DNA of 64,000 nucleotides from Rhizobiales bacterium 62-17 (GTDB lineage Bacteria > Pseudomonadota > Alphaproteobacteria > Rhizobiales > Beijerinckiaceae): positions 1,210,964 to 1,274,963 of the forward strand of contig MKVW01000009.1 of NCBI GenBank assembly GCA_001898965.1, in the 5' to 3' direction. This document shows positions 6,924 through 16,066 of this stretch, one piece after another. The notes beneath the pieces are model-generated. The model worked only from the letters and a program-made list of their open reading frames with translations. It was not told the DNA's origin and did not search any database. A program made the position numbers and the translations under genes. Positions within the stretch are counted from its first letter, which is position 1. Every line of letters begins with the position of its first letter.

Positions 6924-9385
6924 ATCCGGCTTTCGGCATTGGCATAGGCACGGGCGATGCCGAGCGCATCGATCCCGCCTGGTCCTTCAGGCTGACCTCG
7001 CCCGATGCCTGTGCGGATGCGGCCTCGGCCCTGCGGCAGAAGGACTGGACGCCGCTGCCGGCCCTGGCGCCGGCGCAAGCCGTGGTGCGCGATCTCAATC
7101 TGCCCTTGCCCGAGGGCGCGGCCTCGCTGCACGACTGCGACGCCTGGTATGCGGCGACCCTGGTCGGCAATGGCGAGGTTCGTCTTGTGTTCGAAGGGCT
7201 CGCCACCTTTGCCGAAATCTGGCTCGACGATGTGAAACTGGCGTCGTCGGCCAATATGTTCCGGCCGGTCGAATGCGCTGTCACCTTGAACGGGCACCAT
7301 CGCCTTGCCTTTGTCTGCCGCAGCCTGTCGCATCGGTTGAGTCAGGTCGAGGGTAAGCGGGCGCGCTGGCGCGTCGCGATGATTCCGGAACAGAAACTGC
7401 GTTTCGTGCGCACGAGCCTGCTTGGCCATATGCCCGGCTGGTGCCCAGCGGTGGCGATCAGCGGCGCCTGGCGGCCCGTACATATTCTGCCCGCCCGCAT
7501 TCCGCATCTGCGCGGTCTCTCCATCCAGACATCGCTCGCCGATGACGTCGGGCGCCTCAGCGTCAGTTTCGATGCGACGAGCGTGACGGCGCAGACGATC
7601 GCCTGGACCTGTGCCGGCCAGACGGCGCAAGCCGAATTGCGCGACGGGCGCTGGATGCTGGAGATGGCGATCGGCGGCATCGCGCCCTGGTGGCCGCACA
7701 GCCACGGCACGCCGCAGCTTTATCCGCTCGATATCAAGATCGATGGCACGGGCCACGCGGTCATGCGGATCGGCTTCCGCAGTTTCGAAATCGATCCTGG
7801 CTCCGATAGCCGCGATTTCCGCTTCATCGTCAATGGCGCGCCGATTTTCGCGCGTGGCGTCTGCTGGTCGCCGCCGGATGTCGTCGGCTTTCCCGTCGCA
7901 CGCGATGTTTATCTGCGCGAACTCACTTTGGCGCGCGATGCCGGCATCAATCTCATTCGCATCTGCGGCACCACGGTCTATGAACCGCGCGTGTTCCACG
8001 ATCTGGCCGATGAGCTCGGCATCATGATCTGGCAGGACGCCATGCTCGCCAATTTCGATTATCCGGTCGGTGATGCGACTTTCCGTGCCGAACTGCGCCA
8101 GGAAATCGAAGCCTTTCTTAGCGCCCGCCAAGGCTCGCCCTCGCTTGTCGTCTATGGCGGCGGCAGCGAAGTTTTGCAGCAGGCGGCCATGCTCGGCCTG
8201 CCGACCGAGCGCTGGAGCAATGATTTTATCGACGGCGAATTGGCTAAGATCGTTGCCGCGCAACGTCCCGATGTCGCTTATGTCGTCAACTCGCCGTCAG
8301 GCGGCGAACTGCCCTTCGTCGTCGATCAAGGTGTCGGCCATTATTACGGTGTCGGCGCCTATCGCCGCCCGCTCGAAGATGCGCGTCGTGCCGATGTGGC
8401 CTTTGCCGGCGAATGCCTCGCCTTCGCCAATCTGCCGTCGCGGGCGCGGCTGGCGAAGCGGCGGCTCGATGCGGCAACGCCTTTGGAGCAATGGAAGGCC
8501 TTGGTGCCCCGTGATCGCGGCGCCGACTGGGATTTCGAGGACATTCGCCATCACTATATGGCTTTGTTCTATGGCGCCGATCCGCAACGCCTGAAGGCGG
8601 AAGATTTCGATCGTTATGTCGCTATGGGGCAGGCGGCGGTTGCCGAAGTGATGCAGGCGGTGTTCGCCGAATGGCGTCGGCCGGGTTCGCGCACGGCGGG
8701 CGGGCTGGTGTTGATGTGGAAGGATCTCGCGCCGTCCTTCGGCTGGGGCATCGTCGATCATTCGGGCGAACCGAAATCCGGCTATTACGGTTTGAAGCGC
8801 GCCTTTGCGCCCGTGCAATTGATCGTCAGCGACGAAGGCGTCAATGGCCTGCGCTTGCATGTGGTCAACGAAACCGATCAACCTCTCGACGTTCTCTTGA
8901 CGCTTGATTGTCTGGCCGATGGCCGGCGTCCCGCCGCGTCCGGCGAGCACGCCGTCACCGTGCCGGCCCGTGGCCACTATTCCGTCGCGGCGACCACTTT
9001 GCTCGGTGCCTTTTTCGACGCGACCTATGCCTATCGTTTCGGGCCGCCGGCGCATGATGCCAATGTGGTCCGATTGATCGACAATGGCAGCGGTACGCTC
9101 TTGCAGGAAGCGGTTCACTTTCCCCTGGGGCCTGGCGACGCGCGTCACGACCTCGGCCTGCGGGCGGGCGTCATTCGAGAGGGCGAGAGCTTCTATCTCA
9201 AACTGGCGGCGGAGCGTCTGGCGCAGACGGTGGTGATCGACGTCGCCGGCTTTCTGCCGGAGGACAATTATTTCCACCTCGCACCCGGTCGCGACTACCT
9301 TGTCGCCTTGCAGGCCCTGGCGAGCACAGGCACGCCAAAAGGCACCGTGTCGGCGCTGAACGGCATCGGAAAAATCAGTTTTTAG
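6920..9385 (+). CDS. glycoside hydrolase family 2 protein, beta-mannosidase-like
   Basis: 821 residues. N-terminal jelly-roll domain (VRLVFEGLATFAEIWLDD is the typical GH2 sugar-binding entry), immunoglobulin-like domain, then a TIM barrel with NLIRICGTTVYEP, FHDLADELGIMIWQDAM and the active-site strands. The candidate acid/base Glu417 is in YGGGSEV and the candidate nucleophile Glu498 in FAGECLAF. In most GH2 enzymes Asn precedes the acid/base Glu; here it is Ser. No signal peptide, so probably cytoplasmic. The GTG start overlaps the DUF1839 stop. A free intracellular beta-mannosidase is an unexpected partner for an acyl-CoA dehydrogenase, so a specialised glycoconjugate substrate is possible. 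Confidence 0.8.
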   Translation: MNPAFGIGIGTGDAERIDPAWSFRLTSPDACADAASALRQKDWTPLPALAPAQAVVRDLNLPLPEGAASLHDCDAWYAATLVGNGEVRLVFEGLATFAEIWLDDVKLASSANMFRPVECAVTLNGHHRLAFVCRSLSHRLSQVEGKRARWRVAMIPEQKLRFVRTSLLGHMPGWCPAVAISGAWRPVHILPARIPHLRGLSIQTSLADDVGRLSVSFDATSVTAQTIAWTCAGQTAQAELRDGRWMLEMAIGGIAPWWPHSHGTPQLYPLDIKIDGTGHAVMRIGFRSFEIDPGSDSRDFRFIVNGAPIFARGVCWSPPDVVGFPVARDVYLRELTLARDAGINLIRICGTTVYEPRVFHDLADELGIMIWQDAMLANFDYPVGDATFRAELRQEIEAFLSARQGSPSLVVYGGGSEVLQQAAMLGLPTERWSNDFIDGELAKIVAAQRPDVAYVVNSPSGGELPFVVDQGVGHYYGVGAYRRPLEDARRADVAFAGECLAFANLPSRARLAKRRLDAATPLEQWKALVPRDRGADWDFEDIRHHYMALFYGADPQRLKAEDFDRYVAMGQAAVAEVMQAVFAEWRRPGSRTAGGLVLMWKDLAPSFGWGIVDHSGEPKSGYYGLKRAFAPVQLIVSDEGVNGLRLHVVNETDQPLDVLLTLDCLADGRRPAASGEHAVTVPARGHYSVAATTLLGAFFDATYAYRFGPPAHDANVVRLIDNGSGTLLQEAVHFPLGPGDARHDLGLRAGVIREGESFYLKLAAERLAQTVVIDVAGFLPEDNYFHLAPGRDYLVALQALASTGTPKGTVSALNGIGKISF

Positions 9386-9422
9386 AATCGCCGTCATTGC
9401 AAGGAGCGCTACGACAAAATCG

Positions 9423-9623
9423 AAGCCTCAGTGTCATCCCGGACACGCGTAGCGTGATCCGGGAACCAGGGGCGTGCGGTAGAGTGAAGCGTTGCAATGA
9501 CACGCCTTGTACCGTGCAAGTCATGATCCTGCCAGGCACGTGAAGAACCAACCACGGCATTGTACCGTTTGCCCCTGGTTCCTGGATCGCACCTTCGGTG
9601 CGTCCGGGATGACACCGAGGCTT
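9423..9623. repeat. palindromic intergenic repeat pair (REP/BIME-like), copy 1
   Basis: Two inverted copies of an approximately 50-bp unit fill the gap between the GH2 gene and kup. The left unit (9423-9472) contains GTGTCATCCCGGACACGCG and GTGATCCGGGAACCAGG. The right unit (9572-9623) is its imperfect reverse complement, containing CCTGGTTCCTGGATCGC and GTCCGGGATGACAC. Each unit can itself fold (GGATCGCACCTTCGGTGCGTCC). The right arm ends five bases before the kup stop codon. The same pair recurs at 39905-40050. It probably acts as a transcript 3' structure between convergent genes. Confidence 0.8.
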
Positions 9624-9627
9624 CGGC

Positions 9628-11550
9628 TCAGATCTTCACCTGCGCGCCGAGTTCGACGACGCGATCGGACGGGATCGAGAAGAAGTCCGTCGCATTGGCC
9701 GCCTGTTTCGACAGAGCGATATACAGGCGATCCTGCCAGATCGGCATGCCCGATGTCGGCGATTCCTTCAGGGTTCTGCGGCCCAGGAAAAACGACGTGG
9801 TCATGATGTCGAATTTCAAGCCGCTCTTGCGCATCAGGGCCATGGCCGCCGGCACGCGCGGGCTTTCCATGAAGCCATAGTGCAGGCGGATCTTGGTGAA
9901 ATCTTCGGAGAGCTTCTCGATCTCGTAGCGATATTCGCGCGGCACGCGCGGAATATTCTCGGTCTGCACCGAGACCAGGAAGACACGTTCGTGCAGAACC
10001 TTGTTGTGTTTGAGATTGTGCATCAGCGCCGAAGGCGCGCTGTCGACGTCCTGGGTCAGGAAGATCGCCGTTCCCGGCACGCGGATCGGTTTCGACTTCT
10101 CCAGCATGCGGATCAGGTCGCGCGTTGGAATGGCGTCGCGTCGCGTTTTGCTCTCAAGGAAGTGAGTGCCGCGCAACCATGTCCACATGGTCAGCACCAT
10201 CACGCCGCCGATCAGCACCGGCACATAGCCGCCGTCCATCAGCTTCAGGATGTTGGAGGCGAAGAAAGCGAATTCCACGATCAGGAACACCGAGGCGAAC
10301 AGGATCGAGCCGGCGAGCGGCCAGCGCCACAAATGCCAGGCGACGAAGAAGATCAGACAGGAATCGACGATCATCGAAGCGGTGACGGCGATGCCATAGG
10401 CCGAGGCCAGGGCGCTCGACGTGCGGAAGATCAGCACCAACAGCACGACGCCGATGAGCAGGATGCGATTGACGCGCGGGATGTAGATCTGGCCTTCCTG
10501 GGTGTCCGACGTGTGCTGGATTTCCAGACGCGGCAACAGGCCGAGTTGGATCGCCTGGCGGGCCAGTGAATAGGCGCCGGTGATGGTCGCCTGGCTGGCG
10601 ATAACGGTCGCGGCCGTCGCCAGAACCACCAGCGGCAGCAGTGCCCACTCCGGCGCCAGCAGGAAGAAGGGGTTCTCGATCGCCTTGGGATTGTCGAGGA
10701 TCAAGGCGCCTTGGCCGAGATAGTTCAGCACGAGCGCTGGCAGCACGAAGCAAATCCAGGCCAGTTGAATCGGCTTACGGCCGAAATGGCCCATGTCGGC
10801 GTAAAGCGCCTCGGCACCGGTGACGGCGAGGAAGACGCTGCCCATCACCACGAAGCTGATGATGCCGTGGCTCAACAGGAAGGCGAGTGCGTTAAGAGGA
10901 TTGAAGGCATTGAGAATGCGCGGCGCATCGCCGACATGCATGATGCCGAGGATGGCGATGCAGACGAACCAGACCATCATGATCGGGCTGAACCAGCGCG
11001 CGATGCCGGCCGTGCCTTTGCTCTGCACGAGGAAGAGCGTGATCAGAATGACCAGCGCGATCAGCGTGACGTAATGTTCGAGATGCGGCGTTACCAGTTT
11101 GACGCCTTCGACCGCCGAAAGCACGGAGATGGCCGGCGTGATGATGGCATCGCCGGTGAACAGCGCCGCTCCGACGATGCCGAGGACGAAAATGGCGCCG
11201 GATCGTCGGCCGGTGACCTTCTGCGCCAAGGCCATGAGGGCGAGCGTGCCGCCTTCGCCCTTGTTGTCGGCGCGCATGATGAAGATGACGTATTTGATCG
11301 TGACGATCAGGAAGAGCGCCCAGATCAGCAGCGAGACGACGCCGATGACGTCCCGTTCGCTGACGGCGCCATGGCTGCTCGCATGCACCAGCGATTCACG
11401 CAGCGCGTAAAGCGGACTGGTGCCGATGTCGCCATAGACGACACCCACCGAGCCGAAGGCCATTGCCAACAGGCTGTTGGAACCATGCGACTGCGCGTCC
11501 TGGTGGCCGCCGGGGGCGGTCGGCTGTAACGCATCTTGGCCCGGCGTCAT
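9628..11550 (-). CDS. kup: low-affinity potassium uptake protein Kup
   Basis: 640 residues, the usual Kup length. The signature GSVGVVYGDIGTSPLYALRE (about 33-52) is followed by about 12 hydrophobic segments and a C-terminal cytoplasmic domain (FLTQDVDSAPSALMHNLKHN, RIHLHYGFMESP-like region). Kup is an inner-membrane K+/H+ symporter for potassium uptake. The ATG at 11550 is the only sensible start. It is divergent from hrpB with about 220 bp between them. The coding end abuts a palindromic repeat, which probably stabilises or terminates the transcript. Confidence 0.95.
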   Translation of the reverse strand: MTPGQDALQPTAPGGHQDAQSHGSNSLLAMAFGSVGVVYGDIGTSPLYALRESLVHASSHGAVSERDVIGVVSLLIWALFLIVTIKYVIFIMRADNKGEGGTLALMALAQKVTGRRSGAIFVLGIVGAALFTGDAIITPAISVLSAVEGVKLVTPHLEHYVTLIALVILITLFLVQSKGTAGIARWFSPIMMVWFVCIAILGIMHVGDAPRILNAFNPLNALAFLLSHGIISFVVMGSVFLAVTGAEALYADMGHFGRKPIQLAWICFVLPALVLNYLGQGALILDNPKAIENPFFLLAPEWALLPLVVLATAATVIASQATITGAYSLARQAIQLGLLPRLEIQHTSDTQEGQIYIPRVNRILLIGVVLLVLIFRTSSALASAYGIAVTASMIVDSCLIFFVAWHLWRWPLAGSILFASVFLIVEFAFFASNILKLMDGGYVPVLIGGVMVLTMWTWLRGTHFLESKTRRDAIPTRDLIRMLEKSKPIRVPGTAIFLTQDVDSAPSALMHNLKHNKVLHERVFLVSVQTENIPRVPREYRYEIEKLSEDFTKIRLHYGFMESPRVPAAMALMRKSGLKFDIMTTSFFLGRRTLKESPTSGMPIWQDRLYIALSKQAANATDFFSIPSDRVVELGAQVKI

Positions 11551-11777
11551 TCGGTAGCCTTGTCAAACAAACGAAACGCGCAGGTCTGGCGCAGTCCCCA
11601 TAGAAGCCCGCGATATACTCTTTTCCGCAGACGGAAACAAATCCCGCCCGGAACATTCCGAAAACCGCCGTAGGAACATCCTTTTAGGATTAATCTTGCT
11701 CGGTGGCGGGCGGGCTGGCACACAGCGACCGTGGGTCTATCGGGTTCCGTTGACAAGGTTCGATTGAATTGGCTGGA

Positions 11778-14246
11778 ATGGATTTCGCGTTGCCGATCGA
11801 CGAGGTGTCCGGCGCGCTTTGCGACGCATTGATGACGCATGTGCGCGCCGTGCTGGTGGCACCGCCCGGCGCGGGCAAGACCACGCGCGTTCCCTTGCTG
11901 CTCGCCGAACAATCCTGGGCGGCGGGTGGCCGCATTGTCGTGTTGGAGCCACGCCGGCTGGCGGCGCGTGCCGCGGCAGCGCGCATGGCACAAACTCTGG
12001 GCGAAGCCGTCGGCGCCACGGTCGGCCTGCGCGTGCGCATGGAATCGCGCGTCAGCACGGTGACGCGCATTGAGATCGTGACGGAAGGCGTGTTCGCCCG
12101 CATGATTCTCGACGATCCGTCGTTGGACGGGATCGCGGCGGTGGTTTTCGACGAATTTCACGAGCGCTCGCTCGATGCCGATCTGGGATTGGCCCTGGCG
12201 CTCGATGCGCAAGCAGGCCTGCGCGAAGATCTCCGCATTCTCGTCATGTCGGCAACGCTCGATGGCGCACGCGTCGCGTCCTTGCTCGACGATGCGCCTG
12301 TCATCACCAGCGAAGGCCGCGCGTTTCCCATCGTCACCCGATATGTCGGTCGCGATCCCAGAGCGCGCATCGAAGATGAAGTGGTGCGGGTGATCGAACA
12401 GGCGCTGCGTGCGGATAGCGGCTCGCTGCTGGTGTTCCTGCCGGGCCAGGGCGAGATCACCCGAACGGCCGAGCGTTTGAAGGAGCGCATCCGCGACGCG
12501 ACGATCGACATCGCGCCCTTGTTCGGCGCCATGGATCGCAAGGCGCAAGATCTTGCCGTCTCGCCTTCGGTGTCGGGCCGCCGCAAGATCGTGCTTGCCA
12601 CCTCCATCGCCGAAACCTCGCTGACCATCGATGGCGTGCGCGTCGTCATCGACAGCGGTCTGGCGCGCGTGCCGCGCTTCGAACCCGATCTCGGCCTGAC
12701 CCGTCTGGAAACCGTGCGCGTGTCGCGTGCCGCCGCCGATCAGCGGCGCGGCCGCGCCGGCCGCACGGAACCGGGCATCTGCTATCGGCTGTGGGAAGAA
12801 GCGGCCACCGGCGCCTTGCAGCCGTTCGCGCCGCCGGAAATTCTCAGCGCCGATCTGTCATCTCTGGTGCTCGATCTCGCGCAATGGGGCGCGCGCGATC
12901 CCATGCAATTGCGTTGGCTCGATCCGCCGCCTGTCGCCGCACTCACAGAAGCGCGAACCTTGCTGCGGGCGCTCGGCGCACTCGATGAGGATGGTGCGAT
13001 CACACCGGAAGGCCGGCGCATTCGCGGCCTCCCCTTGCCGCCGCGATTGGCGCGCATGGTGCTGGAAGCAGCACGCGCCGGCGCGGCGCGGCTGGCGGCC
13101 GACATTGCCGCCGTGATCGTCGAACGGGGCGTGGGCGGCGATGGTGTCGATCTGACCGAGCGTGTCGAACGGTTGCGTCGTGACCGTGCGGGCCGCGCAC
13201 AGGATGCGCGCCGCCTGGCGCGCGGCTGGGCGGATCAGGCGCAGGCTTTCTTTCCCGTCGTGGAAACGATCGATGATGTCAGCCATGTCGGCCGCTGGGT
13301 GGCGGTGGCCTTTCCCGATCGTGTCGCGCGGGCGCGTGGCAAGCTCGGCGAATTCGTCATGGTCAACGGCCGCGCCGCCGCTTGTGAGGCGCATGATGCC
13401 TTGGCGCGAGAACCCTATCTCGCCATCGCCGAAATTTCCGGCCGCGCCGGTGCCTCTCGTATTCTCGCCGCTGCGCTCATTACCCTTGAAGACATCGAGA
13501 GCCTGATGGGCGATCGCATCGAGACGCGCGACGAAATCAGTTTCGATCGCGCTTCCGCCAGCGTGCGGGCGCGCCGCATGCGCCGTCTCGGCGCCGTCGC
13601 CTTGAACGAACAGCCGCGCAGCATTGAGGGCGCTGAAAGCGCCGTGGTTCTGGCGAACGGTCTGGCCGCGCTCGGTATCGAGCGCCTGCCGTGGAGCAAG
13701 GCGCAGAAGCAATTGCGCGATCGCGTGCTGTTCCTGCGTCGCGCCGAGGGCGAGGCTTGGCCGGACCTTTCCGATACGGCTCTGGCGACCTCCGCCGAAA
13801 CATGGCTGGCACCGTTCATCGAAGGCCGCGCGTCTCTATCGTCTATCACGGCGGATGATCTCGATTCCGCTTTGCAAGCGCTTCTGCCGTGGGACATGCG
13901 CCGCCGTCTCGACATCGAAGCGCCGACCCATTTCGAAGCGCCGACCGGCTCGCATATCGGCGTCGATTATGAAGCCGAGGGTGGGCCTGTCCTGGCCGTG
14001 CGCGTGCAGGAGCTGTTCGGCCTGTCGCAACATCCCTCATTGGCCGGCGGGCGTGTGCCGCTGACCTTGCATCTCTTGTCGCCGGCGCATCGGCCGATCC
14101 AGATCACCCGCGATCTGCCGGGCTTCTGGAAGGGTTCATGGACGGCGGTGAAATCGGAAATGAAGGGTCGCTATCCCCGTCATGTCTGGCCGGACGATCC
14201 GGCCAATGCGACGGCCACCACGCGCGCCAAACCGCGCGGCACATGA
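11778..14246 (+). CDS. hrpB: ATP-dependent helicase HrpB
   Basis: About 822 residues from the ATG at 11778; a TTG three codons earlier (11769) is possible but has no clear ribosome site. DExH helicase: Walker A APPGAGKTTR, motif II DEFHERS, motif III SATL, motif VI with QRRGRAGRTEPG. The C-terminal HrpB-specific region ends with PVQELFGL-like and HRPIQITRDLPGFW segments, followed by SEMKGRYPRHVWPDDP, which is diagnostic for HrpB. It is a DEAH-family RNA-helicase homologue of undefined cellular role in most bacteria. Stop TGA overlaps the start of the downstream hairpin. Confidence 0.95.
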   Translation: MDFALPIDEVSGALCDALMTHVRAVLVAPPGAGKTTRVPLLLAEQSWAAGGRIVVLEPRRLAARAAAARMAQTLGEAVGATVGLRVRMESRVSTVTRIEIVTEGVFARMILDDPSLDGIAAVVFDEFHERSLDADLGLALALDAQAGLREDLRILVMSATLDGARVASLLDDAPVITSEGRAFPIVTRYVGRDPRARIEDEVVRVIEQALRADSGSLLVFLPGQGEITRTAERLKERIRDATIDIAPLFGAMDRKAQDLAVSPSVSGRRKIVLATSIAETSLTIDGVRVVIDSGLARVPRFEPDLGLTRLETVRVSRAAADQRRGRAGRTEPGICYRLWEEAATGALQPFAPPEILSADLSSLVLDLAQWGARDPMQLRWLDPPPVAALTEARTLLRALGALDEDGAITPEGRRIRGLPLPPRLARMVLEAARAGAARLAADIAAVIVERGVGGDGVDLTERVERLRRDRAGRAQDARRLARGWADQAQAFFPVVETIDDVSHVGRWVAVAFPDRVARARGKLGEFVMVNGRAAACEAHDALAREPYLAIAEISGRAGASRILAAALITLEDIESLMGDRIETRDEISFDRASASVRARRMRRLGAVALNEQPRSIEGAESAVVLANGLAALGIERLPWSKAQKQLRDRVLFLRRAEGEAWPDLSDTALATSAETWLAPFIEGRASLSSITADDLDSALQALLPWDMRRRLDIEAPTHFEAPTGSHIGVDYEAEGGPVLAVRVQELFGLSQHPSLAGGRVPLTLHLLSPAHRPIQITRDLPGFWKGSWTAVKSEMKGRYPRHVWPDDPANATATTRAKPRGT

Positions 14247-14248
14247 AA

Positions 14249-14276
14249 AAGCCCGGCTGCGATAACAGCCGGGCTT
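14249..14276. terminator. rho-independent terminator between convergent hrpB and wecC-like gene
   Basis: Perfect 11-bp stem AAGCCCGGCTG / CAGCCGGGCTT with a 6-base loop CGATAA. Read on the minus strand the stem is followed by a run of five T, so it is a classical terminator for the minus-strand gene ending at 14299. On the plus strand it sits directly after the hrpB stop but its T-tract is weak. Confidence 0.85.
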
Positions 14277-14298
14277 GATGCAAATATATGAAATCTCG

Positions 14299-15609
14299 TT
14301 AGGCGGTGGCGAACAGGCCGCAGGTGTCGACCACCGTCTGGCCATCGCGCGGCCGGAAGACGCGGAACGCCTTGTGCGAGACCAGCGCGACGACGAGATC
14401 GGCCTTGGCCGCCTCGGCGAGATCGTTGGTCACCTTGAACGCCGGCCGCTTCTTGCCCGCGAGCAGAGCCGAGGCGAACGGATCGATCGCGATCACCTGG
14501 TCGCCGAGCTTGGCATGCAGCGCTTCGGTGATTTCGAAGGCCGGGCTTTCGCGGAAATCGTCCACGTCGGCCTTATAGCTCAAGCCGAGGCAGGCCACGG
14601 TGCCGCCGCCGTTCTCAGCATGTGCCTTGAGGATTTGCTCGAGCACATAATGCGCTTTGTTGTCGTTGACCTGGCGAGCCGTGCGGATGAGCGGCGCGCG
14701 TTCCGGCATGCTCTCCCACAGGAACCACGGATCGACCGGAATGCAGTGACCGCCGACGCCGGGGCCGGGGGTGAGGATGTTGACGCGCGGATGGCAGTTC
14801 GCCAGTTCGATCACCTGCTTGGTGTCGACGCCGAGGCCCGCGAACAGCATCGACAATTCGTTGGCGAAGGCGATGTTGACGTCACGGAACGAGTTTTCGG
14901 TGAGCTTCACCGCTTCGGCGACCTTGGCCGAGGTGAGATGCACCTTGCCGTTGACGAAGGAACGATAGAGCGCGGCCGCCTTGTCGGCGCAGCGCGGCGT
15001 CATGCCGCCGATCACCCGGTCGTTCTCGACGAGTTCGGTGATCATGCGGCCGGGGATGACGCGCTCCGGGCAATAGGCGATGGCGACATCGGACGTATCG
15101 CCGGCCTGGTGCGGGAAGCTCAGATCGTTGCGCAGCCGCGCCAGCGTTTCGGAGACACGGTCGCAGGTGCCGATCGGCGAGGTCGATTCGACGATGACGA
15201 GATCGCCGGACTTGAGATGCGGGGCGATGCTCTCGGCTGCTTCCAGCACGTAGGAGAGGTCGCACACCTTGTTGCCGTGGCCATCGGGAACCGACGGGGT
15301 CGGCACGCAGATCATGAAAATGTCGGCCGGGGCGACATTGACCGAGGCGGAGAGGTTGCCGTTCTCGACGGCGGTGTTCACCAAAGCGTCAAGGCCAAGC
15401 TCGTGGAAATGGCAGCGGCCGTCGTTGATGGTGGCCACGGTGCTGCGATTGATGTCGACGCCGCGCACGTTGAAACCGCGCGAAGCGACGAGGGTTGCCG
15501 TCGGCAGGCCGATATAGCCGAGTCCGATGATGCAAACGTTCTGAAACCAAGAATTTGTGGCGTAAGTGAAAGGAACGAAATCGCGAATCGCCTGCTTCGG
15601 AAAATTCAT
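14299..15609 (-). CDS. UDP-N-acetyl-D-mannosamine dehydrogenase-like UDP-sugar dehydrogenase
   Basis: 436 residues of the UDP-glucose/UDP-ManNAc 6-dehydrogenase family. N-terminal NAD domain VCIIGLGYIGLPTATLVAS; ICVPTPSV; VIVESTSPIGT; central KLTENSFRDVNIAFANELS; and the catalytic-Cys strand GPGVGGHCIPVDPWFL. That last motif fits WecC-type enzymes better than UDP-glucose dehydrogenase. The family oxidises the sugar C6 alcohol to a uronate in two NAD+-dependent steps for surface polysaccharide synthesis. About 23 residues precede the Rossmann strand, slightly more than usual. It stands alone: no glycosyltransferase or epimerase is adjacent. It ends at the terminator at 14249-14276. Confidence 0.85.
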   Translation of the reverse strand: MNFPKQAIRDFVPFTYATNSWFQNVCIIGLGYIGLPTATLVASRGFNVRGVDINRSTVATINDGRCHFHELGLDALVNTAVENGNLSASVNVAPADIFMICVPTPSVPDGHGNKVCDLSYVLEAAESIAPHLKSGDLVIVESTSPIGTCDRVSETLARLRNDLSFPHQAGDTSDVAIAYCPERVIPGRMITELVENDRVIGGMTPRCADKAAALYRSFVNGKVHLTSAKVAEAVKLTENSFRDVNIAFANELSMLFAGLGVDTKQVIELANCHPRVNILTPGPGVGGHCIPVDPWFLWESMPERAPLIRTARQVNDNKAHYVLEQILKAHAENGGGTVACLGLSYKADVDDFRESPAFEITEALHAKLGDQVIAIDPFASALLAGKKRPAFKVTNDLAEAAKADLVVALVSHKAFRVFRPRDGQTVVDTCGLFATA

Positions 15610-16066
15610 GACGGCCTCGGTGTTCGTCCGCCTTCGATGGCGGAGCTTGCGATCACCGTTGCACAGGCCATTCCACGAAAAATCGGCTGATTTTTCTTAA
15701 TTTGAAGCAATCTTACGGGAATGTCGGCGGATTCGCTCAAATCGTCCGAAATTTTCAGGACAGGCTGTGCCGCTTCGGGACAGGGAAGGGCACGCAGTCG
15801 TGCCGCCCTAGGACGGTGGAAGTCCGAGCCGAATTGGCAGCAAATTCCATGCCCGGAAGCAGGAAATTCTTAACCACGCGCGCCCCGAGTGGCCCGCCAT
15901 GCGGTTCAGCGCCTGGAAAAACAGCTTCCCGGTGGGGACGGCAGGATCTTGGTTGACCAGAGAATCTGGAGGCTTCCTAATGGCTATGAGCCGTAATATG
16001 AGAACAGCGCGGAAAAAATCCGTGCAAGAGCACATATCCGGCCCGTGCATATCCAAAGGATAGGAA
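15610..16066. other. 457-bp divergent intergenic region, no gene seen
   Basis: Separates the wecC-like gene (minus) from the FMN reductase (plus) and must hold both promoters. I found no convincing coding frame or RNA family. A small perfect hairpin GGCACG-CAGT-CGTGCC lies at 15789-15804. The 15690-15720 stretch is AT-richer than its surroundings and is the likelier site of the minus-strand promoter. Confidence 0.5.

Noticed and set aside
15702..15956. 84-codon plus-strand frame in the 15610-16066 gap
   Set aside because: No ribosome site, no domain, and composition unlike neighbouring genes.
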